From CAYPZL01 sp964415045 (GTDB lineage Bacteria; Planctomycetota; Phycisphaerae; Sedimentisphaerales; Anaerobacaceae): a stretch of 26,956 bases of DNA. Location: positions 1-26,956 of the forward strand of contig CAYPZL010000062.1 of assembly GCA_964415045.1 (NCBI GenBank), in the 5' to 3' direction. Shown in pieces: positions 7,543 through 14,468 of this stretch. The position numbers were made by a program, and so were the translations under genes. The notes beneath the pieces were generated by a model. It saw only the letters and a program-made list of their open reading frames with translations. It was not told where the DNA came from and made no database searches. The stretch's first letter is position 1. The number at the start of each line of letters is the position of its first letter.

Positions 7543-8856
7543 ATGAAGAAGACGCGGACAACAACCTGTAACCGCCGGTCCAAAGCCAGTGCTCACCTGG
7601 GCCGACGTCATTTTCTGAAAACGGCGGCGCAGGCCGGTGCCCTGCTGGCGATGCCGCATGTGATCCCCAGCAGCGCCTTGGGCAAAGGCGGCAGTGTCGC
7701 GCCCAGCGAACGGATTACACTGGGCGCCATCGGCATCGGCAATCGGGGTCGGTACGTGCTGGGCTGCTTTCTGCGCGAGCCTGATTTGCGGTGCGTGGCC
7801 GTCTGTGACGTTCGGGGCGACAACCGCCAGCGTGCCAAGGACATGGTCGATGCCCATAACGGCGACAAGGACTGCACGCCGTACATCGACATGCGCGAGT
7901 TACTCGCCCGCGACGATATCGACGCGGTGCTGATCGCGACGGGGCCGAATTGGCACGTGACGGCCGCGACGATGGCCGCCCAGGCGGGCAAAGACGTCTA
8001 CTGCGAAAAGCCCTGCACCAAGAACATCGCCCAGAGCCTGACACTGGCGGAGGTCTTCCGCCGCACGGGCCGGGTGTTTCAGGCCGGCACGCAACGACGC
8101 AGCCTGCCCAACTTCGCCTATGCGGTCGAATTAGCCCAGAGCGGCAAACTGGGACGGCTCCAGACTCTCCACGCTCACCCGGGTGGTTTGGGCACCAAGA
8201 TGAGCGGCTGGCTCCCGGCCGAGCCGGAGCCACCGCGAGAGAAGGTGGACTGGGACATGTATCTCGGGCCGGCCGCCTGGAGACCGTACACCTCCAAACT
8301 GATGAACGCCTTCCACTTCGAGAAAGGCGGCGGCCTGACGGGAGGCGGATGCCTCGAATGGGGCTCGCACTGCGTGGACCTCTGCCAGTGGGCCAACCAG
8401 GCCGACGACACGGCGCCGGTCGAATACGAACCGGTCAACGGACAACTGCACGCCCGCTACGCCAACGGCGTCAAGCTCGTGATGCGCAACGATGGCTGGC
8501 TGCCGTTAGGCTCCTGCCCGGTCCGCTTCGAGGGCACCACCGGCTGGGTCGAGACGGGCGACAATGCGGAGATGGCCGCGAGTTCCGATTCGCTGCTGCT
8601 GCGTCGCGGCAAGAAGATCCCCGGCTACCCGGCCGACTTCCACGTGCGCAATTTCCTCGATTGCGTCAAGACGCGGGCCCTGACCCGGGCCAACGCCGAG
8701 TGCGCCTGCTGGGCGCACATCGCCTGCCATGCGGCCAACATTGCCCTGTTCCTAAACCGCAAAGTCAAGTTCGATCCGAAGACGACCCGGTTCATCGGCG
8801 ACGAACAGGCCAACCGGCTGCGTTCCGAGGCCCTGCGGGAACCATGGCGAATTTAG
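7543..8856 (+). CDS. Tat-exported Gfo/Idh/MocA family oxidoreductase
   Basis: The start is ATG 7543, 4 to 5 bases after GAAGGGAG; the 437-residue length is normal for the family. An N-terminal twin-arginine signal (GRRHFLKTAAQAGALLA, about 20-36) targets the folded, cofactor-loaded enzyme for export. The Rossmann motif GIGNRG is at 64-69, the EKP motif at 155-157 supplies the conserved lysine near the nicotinamide, and GSHCVDLCQWA (274-284) is the usual GxHxxD helix that contributes the active-site histidine. The family oxidises or reduces sugars and sugar derivatives with NAD(P), and exported members resemble glucose-fructose oxidoreductase in holding the cofactor tightly. Substrate is unknown. 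The HEAT-repeat gene follows after 45 bases, so the two are probably one transcript. It is an intact paralogue of the internally deleted gene at 2693, which may once have done a related job. Confidence 0.92.
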   Translation: MKKTRTTTCNRRSKASAHLGRRHFLKTAAQAGALLAMPHVIPSSALGKGGSVAPSERITLGAIGIGNRGRYVLGCFLREPDLRCVAVCDVRGDNRQRAKDMVDAHNGDKDCTPYIDMRELLARDDIDAVLIATGPNWHVTAATMAAQAGKDVYCEKPCTKNIAQSLTLAEVFRRTGRVFQAGTQRRSLPNFAYAVELAQSGKLGRLQTLHAHPGGLGTKMSGWLPAEPEPPREKVDWDMYLGPAAWRPYTSKLMNAFHFEKGGGLTGGGCLEWGSHCVDLCQWANQADDTAPVEYEPVNGQLHARYANGVKLVMRNDGWLPLGSCPVRFEGTTGWVETGDNAEMAASSDSLLLRRGKKIPGYPADFHVRNFLDCVKTRALTRANAECACWAHIACHAANIALFLNRKVKFDPKTTRFIGDEQANRLRSEALREPWRI

Positions 8857-8901
8857 CGTCCGATCGTTTTGAAAGAACTTTCCCTATCGACGAGGATAAC
8901 C

Positions 8902-10845
8902 ATGATAGTTGAGAATCGATATTTCACGTGGTTTGTTTTGCTTCTTGCGTTCGTTGGCGCTGCCGGGACCTTCGGTCAAGATGCCAAACAGGACGAATTG
9001 ATCGCCGTACTCCAGTCGAACGCCCCCAAGGCCGAAAAGGCCATCACCTGCAAGCGATTGGCCATCTATGGCACCGAGAAAGCCGTCCCGGCGCTGGCGC
9101 CACTGCTGGCGGATAAAGAACTGGCATCGTGGGCGCGGATCGCGCTCGAGGCCATCCCGGGCCCTGCCGCCGACGCGGCTCTGCGCGACGCGCTCGGCAA
9201 ACTGGAAGGCCGGCTGCTGATCGGAGCGATCAACTCGATCGCCGTTCGCCGTGACAGCCGCGCCGTGGACGGGCTCACGCAGAAACTCGGCGGCGCCGAC
9301 GCCGACGTGGCATCGGCTGCGGCAGTGGCCCTGGGCCACATCGGCGGCCAACGCGCGGCCACTGTGCTACGACGCGCACTGAACCATGCACCGGCGGACG
9401 TTCGTTCGGCGGTGGCAGAGGGCTGTATTCTCTGTGCCGAGTGGTATCAGGCCCACGACGGATCCGCCGAAGCCGCGCAGTTGTACGACGCTGTCCGCGA
9501 GGCGAACGTACCAGAGCAGAGGCATCTGGAAGCCGTTCGCGGCGCGATTCTGGCCCGCGGGTCGGCCGGCATCGGGCTGCTGATCGAGCAGTTGCGCTCG
9601 AAAGACAAGGACAAGCTCGCCATCGGATTACGGGCCGCCCGCGAGCTGCCCGGTCGTGACGTAACCGAGGCGCTGGCGGCGGAACTGAAGCGTTTGTCGC
9701 CCGAGCGACGTCCGCTGTTGCTGTTGGCCCTGGCGGATCGCAGCGACCAGGCCGTGCTGCCTGCCGTCCTCGACGCGGCCCGGAACGGGTCGAAAGATCT
9801 GCGGAGCACAGCCATTGCGATCCTGATCGACCTGGGTGACGTTTCGTGCGTCCCGGTGCTGCTGGAGGCTGCGACTCAGGACGATGCCGAACTGGAGCAG
9901 GCAGCCATGGAAACGCTGGTCAGGTTGCCCGGAAAGGACGTGGACGCCGATCTGCTTGCCCGCCTGCCACGGGCCAAGGGCAAGTTGCGCGGCGTTCTCA
10001 TTGAGCTGAGCGGCCAGAGACAAATCGGCGAGGCTCTTCCGGCCGTGGTGTCGAGCCTTCAAGATTCCGATGCAGAGATTCGCGGTACGGCCGTGCGGAC
10101 AATCGGCATTCTCGGTGGGGACCAGCAGGCGGCCGATCTCGTCAAGCTGCTTCAAGGAACCGGCAGTTCCCGAGAACGGGCCGCCGTCGAGAAGGCGTTG
10201 CTGGCAATCAGCGGTCGCTGCGGAGCGAAGTGCATTCCGCACCTGCGTCCTCTTACGCAAAGCAGGGACGCCGAGCTGCACATGATCGGGCTGCACGCGT
10301 TGGCCATCGTTGGCGGGCCTGAGGCGCTGGCGGCCGTCACGTCTGCAATCGAAGGCGCCAAGCCGACGGTGCAGGACGAGGCGGCACGCATCCTGTCCAC
10401 CTGGCCGAACAATTGGCCTGAGGACGCCGACGCCGGACGGATCCTGCTGAAAATGGCCACGTCGGCTGAGAAGATGTCCCATCAAGTCCTGGGTCTGCGC
10501 GGTTACCTGCAGTACGTACGCGGCACGACAAAGCTCACCAGCGATCAGAAGGTGGCCCAGGTCGGCGACCTGCGATCCCACATCAAGCGGCCCGAAGAGG
10601 AGCGGCTGGCCATCGCCGTTCTGGGCGAGGCGCCGAGTGCCGGCGCCCTGGAGATGTTGAAGGAACTGGCACAGGACCCGGCGGTTGCCGAAGAAGCCTA
10701 TTCGGCCATCGTCCAGGTTGCCGGCCGGAACGCCCCGGGGCTGTCCAAACAGCAACGCCGCCAAGCGCTGCAGATGGTGATCGAGAAATCGAGAAATGAC
10801 GGCACCAAACGGAGGGCTCGACAGACCCTGAACCGAATCAAATAA
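8902..10845 (+). CDS. Secreted HEAT-repeat protein
   Basis: I start at ATG 8902, preceded by GAGG at 8892-8895, instead of an in-frame start at 8869 that lacks a site and would place charged residues before the signal peptide. The 647-residue product has a Sec signal (FVLLLAFVGAAGTFGQ, ending near 28) followed by alpha-helical repeats over almost the full length, with recurring units such as AVPALAPLLAD, AAAVALGHIGG and IRGTAVRTIGILGG, typical of HEAT/PBS-lyase-like repeats. There is no haem motif, transmembrane helix or catalytic signature. HEAT solenoids bind partner proteins; in planctomycetes such exported ones often sit beside Gfo/Idh/MocA oxidoreductases and PQQ proteins, as here. A scaffold role for the neighbouring exported enzymes is inferred. 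It ends the plus-strand run and faces the GH95 gene tail to tail. Confidence 0.85.
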   Translation: MIVENRYFTWFVLLLAFVGAAGTFGQDAKQDELIAVLQSNAPKAEKAITCKRLAIYGTEKAVPALAPLLADKELASWARIALEAIPGPAADAALRDALGKLEGRLLIGAINSIAVRRDSRAVDGLTQKLGGADADVASAAAVALGHIGGQRAATVLRRALNHAPADVRSAVAEGCILCAEWYQAHDGSAEAAQLYDAVREANVPEQRHLEAVRGAILARGSAGIGLLIEQLRSKDKDKLAIGLRAARELPGRDVTEALAAELKRLSPERRPLLLLALADRSDQAVLPAVLDAARNGSKDLRSTAIAILIDLGDVSCVPVLLEAATQDDAELEQAAMETLVRLPGKDVDADLLARLPRAKGKLRGVLIELSGQRQIGEALPAVVSSLQDSDAEIRGTAVRTIGILGGDQQAADLVKLLQGTGSSRERAAVEKALLAISGRCGAKCIPHLRPLTQSRDAELHMIGLHALAIVGGPEALAAVTSAIEGAKPTVQDEAARILSTWPNNWPEDADAGRILLKMATSAEKMSHQVLGLRGYLQYVRGTTKLTSDQKVAQVGDLRSHIKRPEEERLAIAVLGEAPSAGALEMLKELAQDPAVAEEAYSAIVQVAGRNAPGLSKQQRRQALQMVIEKSRNDGTKRRARQTLNRIK

Positions 10846-10919
10846 CCGCGTGGGGCGAGCAGCACCGTGCGAGATTTAACGGTGGTATCTCACGTTCCAC
10901 AGGGGTCGAAGGTCGTTTC

Positions 10920-10954
10920 GCAGGCATACGCTGATGAATTCGGCGTATGCCTGC
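10920..10954. terminator. Perfect 12-bp hairpin between convergent genes
   Basis: GCAGGCATACGC (10920-10931) and its exact complement (10943-10954) flank an 11-base loop in the 143-base gap between the convergent HEAT and GH95 stops. The position suggests a bidirectional terminator. It lacks a T-tract on either strand, so it may instead be a transcript 3'-end stabiliser. The pairing is seen directly; the function is inferred. Confidence 0.55.
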
Positions 10955-10988
10955 CACTTCGGCCGGCAACCGACATTCTTCCTCAGGG

Positions 10989-13418
10989 TCATTGCACGGG
11001 CTTGATTTGGTAGGTCTGTCCGGTTTTCGTCGGAAACTTCACAATCCCCCCTGGCAGTTTAGTGACAACGACCATTCCTCCCACGGAGGTAATCCGGACC
11101 GGCATCACCGCCCGCACGCGGCAGGTCTTGCCGAAGTTGGATTTGAGCGTGGCGCTTTGCAGCTTGCCGTCTCTCCAGGCTATGTCGACGTTGAAGCCTC
11201 CGCGCGCGCAGAGCCCCTCGACACGGCCGTTCGGCCAGGCTTGCGGAAGAGCCGGCAGCAGATGTATTGCGTCCCCGTGACTCTGGAGGAGCATCTCTGC
11301 GATACCTGCGGCGCCGCCAAAATTGCCGTCGATCTGAAAGACCCGGCCCGGCCAGCAGGCATTGAACAGATTGCCAAAGGTATTGACGCTGATGAGACGA
11401 CGCAGATAGTCATAGGCCTGGGGCGCATCCTGAAGTCGCGCCCTCAGCGCCGTCTTCCAGGCGTTGCTCCAGCCGACATCCCCCTTTGCCCCGCGTCGTT
11501 CCAGGGACCGCCGCGCCGCCGCAGCCAGCTTCGGGTCCGCCTGCGGGGTAAGCTCGTGATAAGGATACAGGCCGTACATGTGTGAGACATGACGGTGGTG
11601 CGGATCGGGCTCATCGTAGGGTTCCAGCCACTCCTGCAGGCGCCCGTCGGGAGCGATCTGGTTGGGTGCGAGGCGAGCCCGTTTCGTCGTAAGGAGCGCA
11701 CGGAATTCCGCGTCGGTATCGAGGGCCTTGCCGGCGGCGATACAGTTGCCGAACAGTTCGCGCAGAAGCTGCATGTCTACAGCAGGCCCCATGCACACGT
11801 GGGCGGTCTTGCCGTCGGGCAGGCGAAAGGCGTTTTCCGGAGAATTGGACGGCGCCGTAACGAGCCAGCCGTGCCCGGGTTCTTCGATGAGCATGTCCAG
11901 GTAGAACTGCGCCGAGCCCTTCATGATCGGATAGGCCCAGCGCAGATAGTCTCGGTCGGGATGAAATGCGTAATGCTCCCACAGATGCTCGCAAAGCCAG
12001 GCTGAGCCGCTGGTCGTGGCGCCCCAGGACGCTCGCTCCCCGGGCGCGGTGAAGCCCCACACATTCGTAATCACATGGGCCACCCATCCGTCCGCGTCGT
12101 AATACGCGCGGGCGGTCCGGCCTCCCGGCTTCTGAAGCGACTCGATCAACCGCAGAAGCGGCACGTGGCAGTCGCTCAGCGCCGCGACCTCGGCAATCCA
12201 GTAGTTCATCTGAACGTTGATGTCCAGGTGATAATCGCCGTTCCAGGGCGTCTGAATTTCCTCGGCCCAGAGGCCTTGCAGATTGGCCGGTAGTGTCCCG
12301 GGACGTGAAGAGCTGATGAGCAGGTAGCGGGCATAGTTGAAATACAGCGCCGCCAGCGCCGGATCGGCGCCGCCCTTTCCGAACGCGACCAGCCGGCGAT
12401 CCGTTGGCAAGCTTGCCGCTTCTCGACTCGCGTCGCTCCCGTCGTCGAGAGTCAGCGAAACGCGATTGAAGAAGCGACCATGGTCGGCCTTATGGTCGGA
12501 GCGCAGGTTCGCATAGCGCCTGGCCACGGCTCGAGAGATGACCTCTTGCGCCTTGGCCGCGGGGTCTTCGACGACGCGCTGTCGCGGCACATTGCCCTGG
12601 TAATCGGTCTCTCCGGCAATCAGGAGGAGAACTTCGTCCGCACCGCTTGCCTGCAGCCGGCCGGCCTCTGCGGCAACGCGTCCGCCCACGCAGACGACTC
12701 GTACCCGAACGACATAGCGGACTCCGCCGCCGCCCTGGCCGTCAGAGAGTTGGCCCGTCATCAGCAGTGTGTCGTCGTCCACCGCTCGCACGGTGGCTCG
12801 CTCGGGGCGGTCCAGTCCAACGCCGACATCAAGTGCGCTCTTCTTGTCTGCGGTCAGACGCACGACCGCCACCTGGTCGGGCGCGCTGACGAAATACTCC
12901 CGGCGGAAGGTTATACCGCCCGCCTTGTAGCTCACCTGCGCCACAGCCGAGCGAAGATCGAGCTGCCGGCGGTATTCCGTCACCGTGTTCGGGTCCGCAT
13001 CGAACGTAAGCCGGAGGTTTCCCATGACCTGATAGCAGCCAAACGGAACGTTGGCGCCCCTGCCGTGTCCTGAGCCTTTGCCCTGGCAGGTGAACGTTTG
13101 GTTGACGAGTTGCTCGGCTTCGACGTTCCGGCCCTGCTGCAAGAGGCGGCGTATCTCCGGCAACTGCTTGTACGCGTCCGGTCGATTGTCCTGCGCCGGC
13201 GACCCGGACCACATCGATTCCTCGTTCAACACAATCCGGTCCTGCTCGACGCCGCCAAAGACCATCATGCCCAGCCGGCCGTTGCCCAGCACCAGCGATT
13301 GCGTGAAATGCTCGGCCGGCTGGCGATACCACATAACCGAGGATGAATCCGCATACAATCCGGCCGCATGGATCAAAACCAGGCAACCAATGACGATCCG
13401 ACATCGTGTCCAGTTCAT
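10989..13418 (-). CDS. Glycoside hydrolase family 95 (alpha-L-fucosidase-like)
   Basis: The frame stays open upstream to 14159, but that part overlaps the phosphoesterase and is not protein-like; ATG 13418 has CAGGAGAG just upstream and begins a clean signal peptide (cleaved near LYA-D). The 809-residue product matches GH95 throughout: LVLGNGRLGMMVFGG (43-56), EESMWSG, HLDINVQMNYW (397-407), TAPSNSPENA with general-acid candidate E528, and QIDGNFGG with D697. Family members are inverting enzymes that remove alpha-1,2-linked L-fucose or L-galactose from glycans. In Bifidobacterium AfcA two Asn residues plus an Asp activate the water; the corresponding pair here appears to be D399 and N401, so one Asn is Asp. 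It is the last gene of the SDR/HzsA/phosphoesterase operon, 58 bases behind the phosphoesterase, suggesting the operon handles sugar released by this enzyme. Confidence 0.93.
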   Translation of the reverse strand: MNWTRCRIVIGCLVLIHAAGLYADSSSVMWYRQPAEHFTQSLVLGNGRLGMMVFGGVEQDRIVLNEESMWSGSPAQDNRPDAYKQLPEIRRLLQQGRNVEAEQLVNQTFTCQGKGSGHGRGANVPFGCYQVMGNLRLTFDADPNTVTEYRRQLDLRSAVAQVSYKAGGITFRREYFVSAPDQVAVVRLTADKKSALDVGVGLDRPERATVRAVDDDTLLMTGQLSDGQGGGGVRYVVRVRVVCVGGRVAAEAGRLQASGADEVLLLIAGETDYQGNVPRQRVVEDPAAKAQEVISRAVARRYANLRSDHKADHGRFFNRVSLTLDDGSDASREAASLPTDRRLVAFGKGGADPALAALYFNYARYLLISSSRPGTLPANLQGLWAEEIQTPWNGDYHLDINVQMNYWIAEVAALSDCHVPLLRLIESLQKPGGRTARAYYDADGWVAHVITNVWGFTAPGERASWGATTSGSAWLCEHLWEHYAFHPDRDYLRWAYPIMKGSAQFYLDMLIEEPGHGWLVTAPSNSPENAFRLPDGKTAHVCMGPAVDMQLLRELFGNCIAAGKALDTDAEFRALLTTKRARLAPNQIAPDGRLQEWLEPYDEPDPHHRHVSHMYGLYPYHELTPQADPKLAAAARRSLERRGAKGDVGWSNAWKTALRARLQDAPQAYDYLRRLISVNTFGNLFNACWPGRVFQIDGNFGGAAGIAEMLLQSHGDAIHLLPALPQAWPNGRVEGLCARGGFNVDIAWRDGKLQSATLKSNFGKTCRVRAVMPVRITSVGGMVVVTKLPGGIVKFPTKTGQTYQIKPVQ

Positions 13419-13476
13419 GGCACTCTCCTGTGAAAACGGCGCTCCGATTCGACCGGGTGCAGACGGGCGAGCCTGT

Positions 13477-14463
13477 TTACTTTGCAGCGGCTTCCAGCCG
13501 GCGCGTCGAGATATGGGGAACAATCCGATCCTTCCTGTCTGCGGGGTACCCGATGTCCCAGGGTGAAGGACCCACCCATTCGCTCTGCGTCCCTTCGATC
13601 TGAATGGTTCCGTCTGATCCCAGCGTGACCAGAGCAAACAGAGGATCCTTGTAGGGGACCGTGTACTTGATCCAGGGGTAATCCCGGTCGATCTCCTTGC
13701 TGTACCTGACGTGTTGATAGTCACCGCCAACCCAGAAATACGACATGCTGTTGATCTGGATGTAATGAATGCCGTTGATCTCCCGGGAATAATCGATGTG
13801 ATGGTGGCCGCTGAAACATGCAACGACCTTCTTCCTGCCGGCCGCCTGATTGGCCTCCTCCAGTATCCTGCGAATCGCCTCCCCGTTCGCAATGCCGCCT
13901 GGGTCTTCCAGGCTCTGGTGGGAGAAGACAACCGTCGGCAGGGTTGTGTTCTCCAGCTCTCGACGCAGCCACTGCTGTTGTTCGGCGCCGATGTACCGGG
14001 CGTATCCGGACTGCGGAGGGTCCGTCTTGTCGTTGCCATCGAGGGCAATGAAATGGAAGCCGCCCTTATCGAACGCGTAGTACTTTGCCGGCATCTTCCA
14101 GTAGGCCACCGTTTGTTCCCGCGTGAATCCGCCATCGGTGTCGTGGTTGCCGAGCACATGGTACCGGGGTCCGTCGAAAGAGTTCCAGACCTCCATGAAG
14201 CCGTTGTTGTGTGCGTAAGGCCGACAGAAGTCCCCCAACTGGATGATGAAATCGACCTTTCGCTGATTCATGCGATCGACAAAGACATCGAGCCTCTGAT
14301 CCGCATCGTGCATGACATCCTTGTGCACATCGGCACAGACGCCAAAGCGGATCGACTCGGGCGGCGGGTCGGCGCTCGCGCACCCGTGCAGCAGCGGGAT
14401 CATGACGCTTAGAGCAAGCAAGCTCCTGATTACGGTCCGATGTTTTTTCGCACATGCGTTCAT
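13477..14463 (-). CDS. Lipoprotein calcineurin-like metallophosphoesterase
   Basis: This 328-residue protein begins with a lipoprotein signal (hydrophobic run ending LLHGC, lipid-attachment Cys28). All metal-binding motifs of the calcineurin-like superfamily are present: DVH at 45-47, GD at 77-78, GNHD at 105-108, SH at 181-182 and GHHH at 219-222, giving a dinuclear metal centre. Members cleave phosphomono- or diesters; as an envelope-anchored enzyme its target is extracellular or periplasmic, perhaps phosphorylated glycans or nucleotides. The start sits 5 bases after the stop of the HzsA-type gene, with GGGAGAT as ribosome site overlapping that gene's last codons, so translation is probably coupled. 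Substrate cannot be told from sequence; a purple-acid-type enzyme is less likely given the motif spacing. Confidence 0.9.
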   Translation of the reverse strand: MNACAKKHRTVIRSLLALSVMIPLLHGCASADPPPESIRFGVCADVHKDVMHDADQRLDVFVDRMNQRKVDFIIQLGDFCRPYAHNNGFMEVWNSFDGPRYHVLGNHDTDGGFTREQTVAYWKMPAKYYAFDKGGFHFIALDGNDKTDPPQSGYARYIGAEQQQWLRRELENTTLPTVVFSHQSLEDPGGIANGEAIRRILEEANQAAGRKKVVACFSGHHHIDYSREINGIHYIQINSMSYFWVGGDYQHVRYSKEIDRDYPWIKYTVPYKDPLFALVTLGSDGTIQIEGTQSEWVGPSPWDIGYPADRKDRIVPHISTRRLEAAAK

Positions 14464-14468
14464 TCGTT

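Noticed and set aside
13419..14159. N-terminal extension of the GH95 frame up to 14159
   Set aside because: It overlaps the well-supported phosphoesterase in another frame and reads as low-complexity Arg/Ser/Thr sequence. The ribosome site and signal peptide place the GH95 start at 13418.
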